A stretch of DNA of 64,000 nt from Pseudomonas simiae (GCF_900111895.1 NZ_FOKB01000003.1:658869-722868); one strand, 5' to 3'; counted from the stretch's first letter, positions 48,128-58,225 are shown. Notes: generated from the letters alone by a model not told the origin. Numbers and translations are program-made.

Positions 48128-49714
48128 ATGAGCGCTGTGATCGATGACCATGGTCACGCCGACCATGCCCACGGCCCCGCCAAGGGGTTGATGCGCTGGG
48201 TGCTGACCACCAACCACAAAGACATCGGCACCCTGTACCTGTGGTTCGCTTTTGCCATGTTCCTGCTCGGCGGCTCATTTGCCATGGTGATCCGGGCCGA
48301 GTTGTTCCAGCCAGGCCTGCAGATTGTGCAGCCGGCGTTCTTCAACCAGATGACCACCATGCACGGGCTGATCATGGTGTTCGGCGCGGTGATGCCAGCG
48401 TTTGTAGGCCTGGCCAATTGGATGATCCCGTTGATGATCGGCGCGCCCGACATGGCCCTGCCGCGCATGAACAACTTCAGCTTCTGGCTGTTACCGGCGG
48501 CGTTCCTGCTGTTGGTCTCAACGCTGTTCACGCCGGGCGGTGGGCCGAACTTCGGCTGGACCTTCTACGCCCCGCTCTCGACCACCTATGCGCCGGAAAG
48601 CGTGACGTTCTTCATCTTCGCGATCCACCTGATGGGCATCAGCTCGATCATGGGCGCGATCAATGTGGTCGCCACCATTCTCAACCTGCGCGCCCCCGGC
48701 ATGACGTTGATGAAAATGCCGCTGTTTGTCTGGACCTGGCTGATCACCGCATTCCTGCTGATTGCGGTCATGCCGGTGCTGGCCGGTTGCGTGACCATGA
48801 TGCTGATGGATATCCACTTCGGCACCAGCTTCTTCAGTGCCGCTGGCGGCGGTGACCCGGTGCTGTTCCAGCACGTGTTCTGGTTCTTCGGCCATCCCGA
48901 GGTGTACATCATGATCCTGCCGGCCTTTGGCGCCGTCAGCTCGATCATCCCGACCTTCTCGCGCAAGCCGCTGTTCGGCTACACCTCGATGGTCTACGCC
49001 ACGGCGAGTATCGCGTTCCTCTCGTTCATCGTGTGGGCGCACCACATGTTTGTGGTGGGCATCCCGCTGGTGGGCGAGCTGTTCTTCATGTACGCCACGT
49101 TGCTGATCGCCGTGCCCACGGGGGTGAAGGTGTTCAACTGGGTCAGCACCATGTGGCAAGGCTCGCTGACCTTCGAGACGCCGATGCTGTTTGCCGTGGC
49201 CTTTGTGATCCTGTTCACCATCGGTGGGTTCTCCGGGCTGATGCTGGCGATTGCTCCGGCGGACTTCCAGTACCACGACACCTATTTCGTGGTGGCGCAT
49301 TTCCATTACGTACTGGTGCCCGGTGCGATCTTCGGCATCTTCGCTTCGGCCTACTACTGGCTGCCGAAATGGACTGGCCACATGTACGACGAAACCCTGG
49401 GCAAGCTGCACTTCTGGCTGTCTTTCGTGGGCATGAACATGGCGTTTTTCCCGATGCACTTCGTCGGGCTGGCGGGTATGCCGCGGCGGGTGCCGGACTA
49501 CAACCTGCAGTTCGCCGACTTCAACATGGTCTCGTCGGTCGGCGCGTTCATGTTCGGCGCCACGCAGATCTTCTTCCTGTTCATTGTGATCAAGTGCATC
49601 CGTGGCGGTACGCCCGCGCCGGCCAAGCCTTGGGATGGCGCTGAAGGCCTGGAGTGGAGCATCCCTTCGCCTGCGCCGTACCACACGTTCACCACGCCAC
49701 CGGAGGTCAAATGA
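48128..49714 (+). CDS. coxA: Cytochrome c oxidase subunit I
   Basis: 528 residues, 12 membrane helices. Carries heme a and the heme a3-CuB oxygen-reduction centre. Seen: TTMHGLIMVF (heme a His), WFFGHPEVYIMILPAFG (CuB His and cross-linked Tyr, Glu proton gate) and VWAHHMFVVG (CuB His pair), then VVAHFHYVLVPG (heme ligands). Start ATG at 48128 follows GGAGAACGGCC; an earlier in-frame start is in non-family sequence. Confidence 0.97.
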   Translation: MSAVIDDHGHADHAHGPAKGLMRWVLTTNHKDIGTLYLWFAFAMFLLGGSFAMVIRAELFQPGLQIVQPAFFNQMTTMHGLIMVFGAVMPAFVGLANWMIPLMIGAPDMALPRMNNFSFWLLPAAFLLLVSTLFTPGGGPNFGWTFYAPLSTTYAPESVTFFIFAIHLMGISSIMGAINVVATILNLRAPGMTLMKMPLFVWTWLITAFLLIAVMPVLAGCVTMMLMDIHFGTSFFSAAGGGDPVLFQHVFWFFGHPEVYIMILPAFGAVSSIIPTFSRKPLFGYTSMVYATASIAFLSFIVWAHHMFVVGIPLVGELFFMYATLLIAVPTGVKVFNWVSTMWQGSLTFETPMLFAVAFVILFTIGGFSGLMLAIAPADFQYHDTYFVVAHFHYVLVPGAIFGIFASAYYWLPKWTGHMYDETLGKLHFWLSFVGMNMAFFPMHFVGLAGMPRRVPDYNLQFADFNMVSSVGAFMFGATQIFFLFIVIKCIRGGTPAPAKPWDGAEGLEWSIPSPAPYHTFTTPPEVK

Positions 49715-49735
49715 ACAGGACGATGGGAGGCTGCC

Positions 49736-50287
49736 ATGGCTGAGTCCTTGCCCACCAAGCGCCTGGTCACGCGGCTGCTGATCCTGGTGGTGGCGATGTT
49801 CGCCTTCGGCTTTGCACTGGTGCCGATCTACGACGTGATGTGCAAGGCATTCGGCATCAACGGCAAGACGGCCGGGCAGTACGAGGGCGAGCAGATCGTC
49901 GATTCCTCGCGCCAGGTGCGAGTGCAGTTTTTGTCCACCAACGCCATCGACATGGTCTGGGATTTTTATGCCAAGGCTGACGAGGTAGTCGTTAACCCGG
50001 GCGCGGTGACCGAGATGCTGTTCGTGGCGCACAACCCTACCGATAAGCCAATGACTGCCCAGGCCGTCCCCAGTATTTCCCCGGCCGAAGCGGCGATGTA
50101 CTTCCACAAGACCGAGTGCTTTTGCTTCACCCAGCAAGTGCTGCAACCGGGCCAACGCATCGAGATGCCGGTGCGTTTTATCGTCGACCGCGACATGCCC
50201 AAGGATGTGAAGCATCTGACCCTGGCGTACACGCTGTTCGACATCACTGCGCGCCAACCGCCGGTGGCTGTCCACAGCGGCGGCTAG
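49736..50287 (+). CDS. ctaG: Cytochrome c oxidase assembly protein CtaG (Cox11)
   Basis: 183 residues. One N-terminal membrane helix (LLILVVAMFAFGFALVPIYD), then a periplasmic beta domain with the copper-binding motif ECFCFTQQ. Inserts CuB into subunit I. Located between coxA and coxC, the common order. Confidence 0.95.
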   Translation: MAESLPTKRLVTRLLILVVAMFAFGFALVPIYDVMCKAFGINGKTAGQYEGEQIVDSSRQVRVQFLSTNAIDMVWDFYAKADEVVVNPGAVTEMLFVAHNPTDKPMTAQAVPSISPAEAAMYFHKTECFCFTQQVLQPGQRIEMPVRFIVDRDMPKDVKHLTLAYTLFDITARQPPVAVHSGG

Positions 50288-50322
50288 CTACTGTTTGCCC
50301 CCTCAATCAGGAGAGCGAATAC

Positions 50323-51210
50323 ATGTCGTCTCATGATACGTACTACGTACCAGCACAAAGCAAATGGCCAATAATTGCCACGTTTGGCCTGTTGATCACG
50401 GTGTACGGGTTGGGTCTGTGGTTCAACGACCTCAAGGCCGCGCGCGCGGAATCCCACGGCCCGTGGATCTTTTTCGTCGGCGGGCTGTTGCTGGCTTACA
50501 TGCTGTTCGGCTGGTTCGGCGCGGTGATCAAGGAAAGCCGTGCCGGTTTGTACAGTTCGCAGATGGACCGCTCGTTCCGCTGGGGCATGACCTGGTTCAT
50601 CTTTTCCGAGGTGATGTTCTTTATCGCATTCTTCGGTGCGCTTTTTTATGTACGGCACATGTCCGGTCCGTGGCTGGGTGGCGAGGGCCACAAGGGCATT
50701 GCGCACATGCTGTGGCCGAACTTCGAATTTGCCTGGCCGTTGCTGAACAACCCCGATCCGAAGATGTACCCGGCACCGGAAGGCACCATCAGCCCCTGGG
50801 GCCTGCCGCTGGTGAACACCATCCTGCTGGTGAGCTCCAGCGTGACCATCACCATTGCCCACCATGCGCTGCGCAAAGGTCATCGCGGCGCGCTGAAAAT
50901 TTGGTTGGCGATCACCGTGCTGTTGGGCCTGGCATTCCTCGGGTTCCAGGCTGAGGAATACATCCACGCCTACAAAGAGCTGGGCCTGACCCTGGGCTCC
51001 GGCGTGTACGGTGCGACGTTCTTCATGCTCACCGGCTTCCACGGCGCCCACGTCACCATTGGCACCGTTATTTTGTTCGTGATGCTGATGCGCATCCTCA
51101 AGGGGCATTTCAATGCCGAGCACCAGTTCGGTTTCGAGGCGGCCAGTTGGTATTGGCACTTTGTGGATGTGGTGTGGATCGGGCTGTTTTTCTTCGTCTA
51201 TGTGCTGTGA
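50323..51210 (+). CDS. coxC: Cytochrome c oxidase subunit III
   Basis: 295 residues, seven membrane helices. Conserved blocks MDRSFRWGMTWFIFSEVMFF, NTILLVSSSVTITIAHHAL, GFHGAHVTIGT and WYWHFVDVVWIGLFFFVYVL. Stabilises the catalytic core and helps proton uptake. ATG at 50323 is preceded by AGGAGAG. Confidence 0.96.
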   Translation: MSSHDTYYVPAQSKWPIIATFGLLITVYGLGLWFNDLKAARAESHGPWIFFVGGLLLAYMLFGWFGAVIKESRAGLYSSQMDRSFRWGMTWFIFSEVMFFIAFFGALFYVRHMSGPWLGGEGHKGIAHMLWPNFEFAWPLLNNPDPKMYPAPEGTISPWGLPLVNTILLVSSSVTITIAHHALRKGHRGALKIWLAITVLLGLAFLGFQAEEYIHAYKELGLTLGSGVYGATFFMLTGFHGAHVTIGTVILFVMLMRILKGHFNAEHQFGFEAASWYWHFVDVVWIGLFFFVYVL

Positions 51211-51216
51211 GGCGCC

Positions 51217-51420
51217 CTACCACGGCGCATGAGAAACCAGTTGGCCGCTGAAAAAGCCCCAGGCGATCAGCGCCACGGTGATCACGGCCAGCACGACACG
51301 CACGGTCAAGGCAGTGACGAGGCGGTTGGAGTTGCCCTCGTCCTTGGCCAGGAAGAACAAGCCACTGAACAGGCTCACAACGGTCGCGATCAGCATCAGG
51401 GCAATAGCGGCTTTGAGCAT
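51217..51420 (-). CDS. DUF2909 twin-helix membrane protein
   Basis: 67 residues with two membrane helices (AIALMLIATVVSLFSGLFFL and VRVVLAVITVALIAWGFF). It is encoded on the opposite strand inside the cox locus, between coxC and surf1. Family members occur beside oxidase genes in many gammaproteobacteria; role unknown. ATG at 51420 was chosen; a frame to 51504 extends across the surf1 start. Confidence 0.75.
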   Translation of the reverse strand: MLKAAIALMLIATVVSLFSGLFFLAKDEGNSNRLVTALTVRVVLAVITVALIAWGFFSGQLVSHAPW

Positions 51421-51448
51421 GGTCTGGCTCCAATGGGATGGGCGGGCA

Positions 51449-52213
51449 ATGAAAACAAGTATAGCCAGCGCCATAAAATGCTTTCGTCCAGGCGTCGCAC
51501 CCACTGTGGTGGTGTTGGTGCTGCTGCCGTTGATGGTGGGTCTGGGGTTTTGGCAGCTGTCTCGCGGCCATGAAAAGCAGTTGCTGGTGGACAGTTATGC
51601 CGACCGGCGCGCGGCTGACCCGATCAGCAGCGCGCAGCTCAACGACAAGGCTGACCCCGCCTTTCGCCGCGTGCGGTTGCGCGGTCAATTCGACGCTGAG
51701 CACAGCGTGTTTCTCGACAATCGCCTGCGCGACGGCAAAGCCGGCGTAGAGCTGTTGCAACCCTTCCACGACCAGGCCAGCGGCCTGTGGCTGTTGCTCA
51801 ATCGCGGTTGGCTGCCCTGGCCGGATCGGCGCACGCCGCCCATCTTCACCACGCCGGATCAGCCTGTGAATCTTGACGCCTGGGTGTACATCGCGCCTGG
51901 CGAAACCTTCCAGTTGCGCGCGGACCCCACGACCGCGCAATGGCCGCGTCTGCTGACGGCCTTGCACCCTGCCGCGCTCTGGTCCGAGCTGGGCCGCAAC
52001 GGATTCGCCTACGAACTGCGGGCCGAAGCCGGCCCCGGCACCTACGAAACCACCTGGCCAATCGTCGCCATGGGCCCGGAAAAACACGTGGCGTATGCCG
52101 TGCAGTGGTTCGCCATGTCGCTGGCGTTGCTGGCGCTTTATCTCTACCTCGGATTGCACAACAAAAAGGAGAAGCCCCATGGGAGCGGCCACCAATCCAC
52201 TCAACATGTCTGA
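51449..52213 (+). CDS. SURF1 family protein
   Basis: 254 residues. One membrane helix near each end (TVVVLVLLPLMVGLGFWQLS and VQWFAMSLALLALYLYLGL). Family blocks are FWQLSRGHEKQ, FLDNRLRDGKAGVELLQPF and LLLNRGWLPWP. SURF1 helps insert or retain heme A in subunit I. The start is uncertain because of weak sites; I use ATG 51449. It overlaps the next gene by about 35 bases. Confidence 0.9.
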   Translation: MKTSIASAIKCFRPGVAPTVVVLVLLPLMVGLGFWQLSRGHEKQLLVDSYADRRAADPISSAQLNDKADPAFRRVRLRGQFDAEHSVFLDNRLRDGKAGVELLQPFHDQASGLWLLLNRGWLPWPDRRTPPIFTTPDQPVNLDAWVYIAPGETFQLRADPTTAQWPRLLTALHPAALWSELGRNGFAYELRAEAGPGTYETTWPIVAMGPEKHVAYAVQWFAMSLALLALYLYLGLHNKKEKPHGSGHQSTQHV

Positions 52214-52763
52214 AACGCCCGATCGGCGCAAAGGCCGTTGGCAGTTGATCCTGATTCTGATGATGGTGATCGGCCCGATGGCGCTGGCCACCTTCATGTA
52301 CAAGCTGCAGTTTTGGGTACCGCAGAGCCGCAGCTACCACGGAGAGATGATCGGTAATGGCCAGACCCGCGCTGATATAGGCGTACAGGCCGATGAGCAG
52401 CGCTGGCAACTGCTGGTGACCGCGCCCACCGCCTGTGCAGCCGATTGCCAGCAGTTGGTGTACCTCGCACGCCAACTGCAAATCAGCCTGGGCCGTGATG
52501 CCTCCCGTGCCAGCCATGCCCTGGCCAGTGCGCAACCGGTGAGCGCGGAGTACGAGGCCAAGCTGAAAGTGGAATATCCGCAGTTGCAACGCTACTCGCT
52601 GGACTTGTCGACCTTCACCAAGCACGCCGCCGCGCCGGGTGACGCGCAGCTGTGGATTGTCGATCCCCACGGCAACCTGGTGCTGCGCTATGACGCCAAG
52701 GTCAAGGGCAAGGACTTGCTCAACGACCTGCGCCTTCTGCTGAAACTGTCGAACATCGGATAA
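52179..52763 (+). CDS. Unknown membrane-anchored protein of the cox locus
   Basis: 194 residues. A short cytoplasmic N-terminus, one membrane helix (LILILMMVIGPMALATFMYK), then a periplasmic domain of about 140 residues with two cysteines (TACAADCQQLV) and a C-terminal AQLWIVDPHGNLVLRYD. The CxxxC spacing and the closing strand pattern resemble thioredoxin-like Sco folds, which is an inference. Good GGAG site before ATG 52179, which overlaps surf1. Corresponds in position to PA0111. Confidence 0.8.
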   Translation: MGAATNPLNMSETPDRRKGRWQLILILMMVIGPMALATFMYKLQFWVPQSRSYHGEMIGNGQTRADIGVQADEQRWQLLVTAPTACAADCQQLVYLARQLQISLGRDASRASHALASAQPVSAEYEAKLKVEYPQLQRYSLDLSTFTKHAAAPGDAQLWIVDPHGNLVLRYDAKVKGKDLLNDLRLLLKLSNIG

Positions 52764-52773
52764 GGGCATCGTC

Positions 52774-53853
52774 ATGGCCAAGCCTGGATTTCGCCTCGCG
52801 TTGTTTGCCACCCTGCTGGCGTTGATCGTCGTGCTGCTCGGCGCCTATACGCGCCTGACCCACGCCGGTCTGGGTTGCCCGGATTGGCCGGGCTGCTATG
52901 GCTTCATCAGCGTGCCGAAGACCGAAGCCCAGTTGGCCCATGCCGAGCTGCATTTCCCTGATACGCCGGTCGAGGCGGACAAGGGCTGGGCCGAGATGAC
53001 CCATCGCTACTTCGCCGGCACCCTGGGCTTGCTGATCGTGCTGCTGGCCGCGCGTTCGTGGAGCCATCGGCGCGATCCAGGCCAGCCGGTGAAGTTGCCG
53101 CTCTTTGTGCTGGCGGTGGTATTCGCGCAGGCCGCGTTTGGCATGTGGACGGTGACGCTGAAGCTGTGGCCGCAGGTGGTCACCGGGCATTTGTTAGGCG
53201 GTTTTGCGACCTTGAGCCTGCTGTTTCTGCTGACCCTGCGCTTGTCCGGCGTATTGCCCGCCTTGATTGTGCCCAGGCGCCTGCAATATTGGGCGACGGC
53301 GGGCCTGGTGCTGGTGATCGGCCAGATCGCGCTGGGGGGGTGGGTCAGTTCCAACTACGCGGCGGTGGCCTGTATCGATTTGCCGACGTGCCATGGCGAA
53401 TGGTGGCCGGCAGCGGATTTCGCCAACGGCTTTCATCTTACACAGCACATCGGGCCCAACTACCTGGGCGGGCAGCTGGACAGTGAGGCACGCACCGCCA
53501 TCCACCTGACCCATCGCATTGGCGCCGTCATCGTCAGCCTGGTGCTGCTCGGCCTGGCCTGGCAACTGCGTGCAGTAGGTATGACTCGCTTGGCGGGCTT
53601 GCTACTGATCGCCCTGGTGGCGCAAATCTGCCTGGGCCTGAGCAATGTGTATTTCCACCTGCCGCTGCCGGTTGCGGTCGGGCATAACGCGGGTGGTGCG
53701 GCCTTGTTGCTGACGCTGGTTCTGGTCAACTACCACGCCCGCACCAGCCTGGTCCGGGTGCGCAACCAGTTGCCGTTCGGTTGGCGTTTCATTCCGCGTA
53801 AACACGTATCGGGCCTCATCACCCTTAAAGGAGAAATGCCATGGCGACCTTGA
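52774..53853 (+). CDS. ctaA: Heme A synthase
   Basis: 359 residues, COX15/CtaA family, about eight membrane helices. Oxidises the C8 methyl of heme O to give heme A. Conserved [46 protein letters not shown] and [14 protein letters not shown] contain the heme-ligand histidines and a cysteine pair. Overlaps ctaB by 13 bases. Confidence 0.95.
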   Translation: MAKPGFRLALFATLLALIVVLLGAYTRLTHAGLGCPDWPGCYGFISVPKTEAQLAHAELHFPDTPVEADKGWAEMTHRYFAGTLGLLIVLLAARSWSHRRDPGQPVKLPLFVLAVVFAQAAFGMWTVTLKLWPQVVTGHLLGGFATLSLLFLLTLRLSGVLPALIVPRRLQYWATAGLVLVIGQIALGGWVSSNYAAVACIDLPTCHGEWWPAADFANGFHLTQHIGPNYLGGQLDSEARTAIHLTHRIGAVIVSLVLLGLAWQLRAVGMTRLAGLLLIALVAQICLGLSNVYFHLPLPVAVGHNAGGAALLLTLVLVNYHARTSLVRVRNQLPFGWRFIPRKHVSGLITLKGEMPWRP

Positions 53854-54740
53854 TCGGCGCGCGTCAGGGTCAGGCGATCTGGCGTGATTACCTGGAGCTG
53901 ACCAAGCCGAAGGTGGTGGTGCTGATGCTCATTACCTCGCTGGTGGGGATGTTCCTGGCGACCCGTGCAGGCGTGCCGTGGACGGTACTGGTATTTGGCA
54001 ACCTGGGGATTGCCCTGTGCGCGGGCGGTGCGGCGGCGGTCAATCATGTGGTGGATCGGCGTATCGATGCGGTGATGGCGCGCACTCACAAGCGGCCGCT
54101 GGCAGAGGGACGGGTATCGCCGCTGGCGGCGTTGGCGTTTGCATTGTTTCTGGCTGTGGCAGGATTGGCGCTGTTGCTGGCGTTCACCAACCCGTTGGCG
54201 GCTTGGCTGACGCTGGCCTCGCTGCTCGGTTATGCGGTGATCTACACCGGCTTTCTCAAGCGTGCGACGCCGCAGAATATCGTTATCGGTGGCCTGGCCG
54301 GTGCTGCGCCGCCACTGCTGGGCTGGGTCGCGGTCACCGGGCATGTCAGCGCCGAGCCCCTGCTGTTGATGCTGATCATCTTCGCCTGGACGCCGCCGCA
54401 CTTCTGGGCCCTGGCCATTCACCGCAAGGAGGAATACGCCAAGGCGGGTATCCCGATGCTGCCGGTGACCCACGGCGAGCACTACACCAAGGTGCATATC
54501 CTGCTCTACACCTGCGCCTTGCTGGCGGTGAGCCTGATGCCCTATGTGATCCACATGAGCGGCCCGTTGTACCTTGCGTGTGCACTGCTGTTGGGCGGGC
54601 GCTTTCTGCAATGGGCCTGGGTGTTGTACCGTGGCGGTCGGCCGCACGCGGCGATCAACACCTTCAAGTACTCTATCTGGTACTTGCTGCTGCTGTTTAT
54701 CGCGCTGCTCCTTGACCACTACCTACTGTTGAACCTATGA
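53841..54740 (+). CDS. ctaB: Protoheme IX farnesyltransferase (heme O synthase)
   Basis: 299 residues, UbiA-type prenyltransferase. Adds a farnesyl group to heme B, making heme O for CtaA. First Asp-rich motif [20 protein letters not shown]. Second motif region is [20 protein letters not shown]. Nine membrane helices expected. Also called cyoE; ctaB is used here because of the aa3 context. Stop overlaps the sco ATG (ATGA). Confidence 0.95.
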   Translation: MATLIGARQGQAIWRDYLELTKPKVVVLMLITSLVGMFLATRAGVPWTVLVFGNLGIALCAGGAAAVNHVVDRRIDAVMARTHKRPLAEGRVSPLAALAFALFLAVAGLALLLAFTNPLAAWLTLASLLGYAVIYTGFLKRATPQNIVIGGLAGAAPPLLGWVAVTGHVSAEPLLLMLIIFAWTPPHFWALAIHRKEEYAKAGIPMLPVTHGEHYTKVHILLYTCALLAVSLMPYVIHMSGPLYLACALLLGGRFLQWAWVLYRGGRPHAAINTFKYSIWYLLLLFIALLLDHYLLLNL

Positions 54741-55372
54741 CTCGAACTCAAAAAACTGTCTTCATCCTGGTGGCCCTGGTGGCATTGATCATGGGCCTGA
54801 CCGTTAACAAAGTGCTCTCGGGCAAAGGCCAGGGTGACCCTACCGCCTTGATTGACGCTGGCATCATCCTGTTGCCGCAAAGCCGTCAGTTGCCGCCGGT
54901 GACCATGACCAACCAGGACGGCCAGCCAGTGGTGGTCAACGAATTGAAAGGCAAGTGGAGCCTGCTGTTCTTCGGCTACACCTTCTGCCCGGATATCTGC
55001 CCGACCACCCTCGCCCAGCTGCGCCAGATCAAGAGCGAACTGCCCAAGGACGTTGTGGATAAGTTGCAGGTGATCCTGGTCAGCGTCGACCCGAACCGCG
55101 ACACGCCGACTCAGCTCAAGCAGTACCTGGGCTACTTCGACCCGCAGTTCCAGGGCCTGACCGGCGCAAACGTGGAGGAGGTGCAGAAGGTGTCGAATGC
55201 GGTGAGCATTCCGTTCATTCCGGCCGATACCAGCAAGCCCAACTACACCGTCGACCACAGTGGCAACCTGGCGCTGATCGGACCGGATGGGACCCAGCGT
55301 GGGTTTATCCGGGCGCCGTTGAACAATCAGAAGCTGGTAGCGCAATTGCCCGGCTTGCTACTGCGTAAATAA
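54737..55372 (+). CDS. Sco1/SenC family copper chaperone
   Basis: 211 residues. N-terminal membrane anchor, thioredoxin-like fold with the copper-binding CPDICPTTL (CxxxC) and the His in [16 protein letters not shown]. Delivers copper to, or keeps reduced, the CuA site of CoxB. Last gene of the cox locus; translationally coupled to ctaB and followed by a REP element. Confidence 0.94.
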   Translation: MTRTQKTVFILVALVALIMGLTVNKVLSGKGQGDPTALIDAGIILLPQSRQLPPVTMTNQDGQPVVVNELKGKWSLLFFGYTFCPDICPTTLAQLRQIKSELPKDVVDKLQVILVSVDPNRDTPTQLKQYLGYFDPQFQGLTGANVEEVQKVSNAVSIPFIPADTSKPNYTVDHSGNLALIGPDGTQRGFIRAPLNNQKLVAQLPGLLLRK

Positions 55373-55406
55373 GTCGGACGCCAACCCTGCCAACAACACA
55401 AAACAG

Positions 55407-55498
55407 ATGTGGGAGCTGGCTTGCCTGCGATTGCGGGGGGCCAGCCAACATCTTCGTCGACTGACACTCCGCATTCGCGAGCAAGCCCGCTCCCACAT
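55407..55498. repeat. Hybrid REP inverted repeat
   Basis: Left arm TGTGGGAGCTGGCTTGCCTG belongs to the CTGGCTTGCCTGCGA family; the right arm GCGAGCAAGCCCGCTCCCAC belongs to the CGGGCTTGCTCGCGA family. The pair still face each other across about 45 bases, between sco and metQ. Confidence 0.85.
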
Positions 55499-55533
55499 TT
55501 TTTGATCTCCAGTGTTTGGGAGATCGAGTCAGA

Positions 55534-56304
55534 TCAGAACGCCGGCTTGATCGCGCCTTTGTACTTCTCTTCGATGAATTTCTTCACTTCAGGCGTGTGC
55601 AGGGCAGCAACCAGCTTCTTCACGGCGTCCGAGTCTTTGTTGTCTTCGCGCGTCACCAGGATGTTCACGTAAGGCGAGTCGCTGCCTTCGATGACCAGTG
55701 CGTCCTTGGACGGATCCAGCTTGGCTTCCAGCGCGTAGTTGGTGTTGATCAGCGCCAGGTCGACCTGGGTCAGCACGCGCGGCAGGGTGGCGGCTTCCAG
55801 TTCGCGGAACTTCAGGTTCTTTTCGTTCTGGGTGATGTCCTTGATGGTCGACAGGATGTTGGTCGGGTCCTTCAGGGTGATCAGGCCATTCTTGGCCAGC
55901 AGCAACAGCGCGCGGCCGCCGTTGGTGGCGTCGTTCGGGATCACGACGTTTGCGCCGCTAGGCAGCTCGTCCAGCTTCTTGTACTTGCTGGAGTAGGCGC
56001 CCAGGGGTTCCAGGTGCACGGCGCCGACGCTCACCAGGTGAGTGCCCTTGGCCTTGTTGAACTCATCCAGGTACGGCTGGTGCTGGAAGAAGTTGGCGTC
56101 CAGGCGCTTTTCAGCGACTTGTACGTTCGGCTGCACGTAGTCGGTGAAGACTTTGACCTGCAGGTCTACGCCTTCTTTGGCGAGCGCAGGTTTCACGAAT
56201 TCCAGGATTTCCGCATGAGGCACCGGCGAAGCTGCGACCGTAATGGTCTCGGCGTGGGCGGAAAACGCGGCAACGGCGGCGAAAGCAACCAGTAGTTTTT
56301 TCAT
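55534..56304 (-). CDS. metQ: Methionine ABC transporter binding protein
   Basis: 256 residues, NlpA family. Signal peptide KKLLVAFAAVAAFSAHA with no lipobox cysteine, so it is probably a soluble periplasmic protein. Core: VAASPVPHAEILEFVKP, DYVQPNVQVAEKRLDANFFQ, LALINTNYALEA. Binds D/L-methionine for MetNI. Start ATG 56304; a longer frame to 56349 runs into the intergenic gap. Confidence 0.93.
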   Translation of the reverse strand: MKKLLVAFAAVAAFSAHAETITVAASPVPHAEILEFVKPALAKEGVDLQVKVFTDYVQPNVQVAEKRLDANFFQHQPYLDEFNKAKGTHLVSVGAVHLEPLGAYSSKYKKLDELPSGANVVIPNDATNGGRALLLLAKNGLITLKDPTNILSTIKDITQNEKNLKFRELEAATLPRVLTQVDLALINTNYALEAKLDPSKDALVIEGSDSPYVNILVTREDNKDSDAVKKLVAALHTPEVKKFIEEKYKGAIKPAF

Positions 56305-56355
56305 CCAACAAGCTCCTTGTTCGGGCATGTACCGGCTTGCGGCCGGCAATGGCCG

Positions 56356-57030
56356 TTATTTTCGAGAAAAGTGCACCACCAGCTTGTCGCCGACGGTTTG
56401 CAGAATTTGCACCAGGATCAGCAGCATCACCACGGTGACCACCATCACATCGGTCTGGAAGCGCTGGTACCCGAAACGGATCGCCAGGTCACCCAGGCCA
56501 CCGGCACCGACGACACCGGCCATCGCCGTGTAGGACACCAGTGTAATCGCCGTCACCGTAATCGCCGCGAAAATGCCGGGACGGGCTTCGGGCAGCAAGG
56601 CGTTGGTGATGATCTGGCGCGTGCTGGCGCCCATGGATTGGGTGGCTTCGATGATGCCGCGGTCCACTTCACGCAGGGCGGTTTCCACCAGCCGCGCGAA
56701 GAACGGCGTTGCGCCCACGACCAGCGGTGGAATCGCCCCCGCCACACCCAGCGAAGTGCCGGTGATCAGTACGGTGAACGGGATCATCACGATCAACAGA
56801 ATAATGAACGGCAGCGAACGCAGGATATTCACGATCAGCGACAGCAGCGCGTACAGGCCTTTCTGTTCGAACAGTTGGCGCGGGCTGGTCAGGAACAACA
56901 GCACGCCCAGCGGCAGACCGAGCACCACGGTGAAGAACAGTGAGCCGAACAGCATGGTCATGGTGTCGCCGGTGGCGAGCCAGATTTCGGACCAGTCGAT
57001 ATTGGCGAAGAAACTCAACAGGACGTCCAT
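56356..57030 (-). CDS. metI: Methionine ABC transporter permease
   Basis: 224 residues, five membrane helices. Binding-protein-dependent permease fold with the EAA-like loop (IEATQSMGASTRQIITNALL). Blocks LRSLPFIILLIVMIPFT and YTAMAGVVGAGGLGDLAIRF match MetI. Starts one base before the metN stop ends, indicating coupling. Confidence 0.95.
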   Translation of the reverse strand: MDVLLSFFANIDWSEIWLATGDTMTMLFGSLFFTVVLGLPLGVLLFLTSPRQLFEQKGLYALLSLIVNILRSLPFIILLIVMIPFTVLITGTSLGVAGAIPPLVVGATPFFARLVETALREVDRGIIEATQSMGASTRQIITNALLPEARPGIFAAITVTAITLVSYTAMAGVVGAGGLGDLAIRFGYQRFQTDVMVVTVVMLLILVQILQTVGDKLVVHFSRK

Positions 57031-58037
57031 TAGCGCAGGATCTCCATGTGGACGTCAGCGGCGGTGAAGCGCGCAAACGCGGCTTCCATGTCGCCACCGG
57101 TGACGGCGAGGGTCAATTGCCCGTAAGGGATGTCTTTGATGCGGTCGATACGGCCGGCGAGGATGCTGTAGTCCACACCCGTTTCGCGGGCGACGGTGCC
57201 CAGCAGTGGCGCGTAAGTCGCTTCACCCTGAAACGTCAGGCGCACGATGCGGCCGGGTACGTGGGCGAAGTCGTCGCGTTGCTCGTTTTCGTCGACCTGC
57301 TCGGACTCTTGCACGAAGCGTTTGGTGGTCGGGTGCTTGGGGTGCAGGAACACGTCGGCCACCGAGCCTTGCTCGACGATCACGCCGGCGTCCATCACGG
57401 CCACCTGGTCGCACACGCGGCGGATCACGTCCATTTCATGGGTGATCAGCACGATGGTCAGCTTCAACTCGCGGTTGATCTCGGCCAGCAGCTGCAGCAC
57501 CGAGGCGGTGGTCTGTGGGTCGAGGGCGCTGGTGGCTTCGTCGCACAGCAAAATCTTTGGCTTGGTCGCCAGGGCGCGGGCGATGCCGACGCGCTGCTTC
57601 TGGCCACCGGACAACTGCGCCGGGTACTTCTTGGCGTGGTCCGACAGGCCGACACGAGCGAGCAACTCTGCAACGCGCTGGTCGATCTCCTTGCGCGACA
57701 ACTCGCCGGCCAGGGTCAGCGGCAGCGCCACGTTGTCGGCGACGGTCTTGGACGCCAGGAGGTTGAAGTGCTGGAAGATCATCCCGACCTGCTGGCGGAA
57801 ACGGCGCAGGCCGTTGGCGTCCAGCGCGGTGACTTCTTCGCCGTCGACCGTGATCTTCCCGCCACTCGGTTCTTCGAGGCGGTTGATCAGACGCAGCAGG
57901 GTGCTTTTACCCGCACCAGAGTGGCCGATCAGGCCGAACACCTGGCCGTTTTCGACACTCAAGCTGGTGGAGTGCAGCGCGGGAATATCCTTACCGGCGA
58001 CGCGGTAAGTTTTATGGACGTTTTGAAACTCGATCAC
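57030..58037 (-). CDS. metN: Methionine ABC transporter ATPase
   Basis: 335 residues. Walker [16 protein letters not shown], signature [15 protein letters not shown], Walker [16 protein letters not shown]. The C-terminal NIL domain (about 260-335) senses methionine and feedback-inhibits transport. First gene of metN-metI-metQ; no S-box or SAM riboswitch is visible upstream. Confidence 0.96.
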   Translation of the reverse strand: MIEFQNVHKTYRVAGKDIPALHSTSLSVENGQVFGLIGHSGAGKSTLLRLINRLEEPSGGKITVDGEEVTALDANGLRRFRQQVGMIFQHFNLLASKTVADNVALPLTLAGELSRKEIDQRVAELLARVGLSDHAKKYPAQLSGGQKQRVGIARALATKPKILLCDEATSALDPQTTASVLQLLAEINRELKLTIVLITHEMDVIRRVCDQVAVMDAGVIVEQGSVADVFLHPKHPTTKRFVQESEQVDENEQRDDFAHVPGRIVRLTFQGEATYAPLLGTVARETGVDYSILAGRIDRIKDIPYGQLTLAVTGGDMEAAFARFTAADVHMEILR

Positions 58038-58225
58038 GTAGCGAACCTTGTGGGGCGCATGGAAAAGGGATCAGCGGTTAGCCGGGCGCGCATTTTAGCC
58101 TGTCCGTATAGTGTTTCTTAGCATTTATTTCGCATTCAACCAGCGATTTGGCAATAACGCGATCAAAGGTCATAAAAAAGGAACGGCCCAAAACCCCATC
58201 AGTCACTACTTAAGCAACTCGATTT

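Noticed and set aside
49711..49743. Ten-codon ORF between coxA and ctaG
   Set aside because: Too short to support, no similarity recognised; probably incidental.
58038..58110. SAM-sensing riboswitch upstream of metN
   Set aside because: No S-box or SAM-type conserved core is visible in this short interval.
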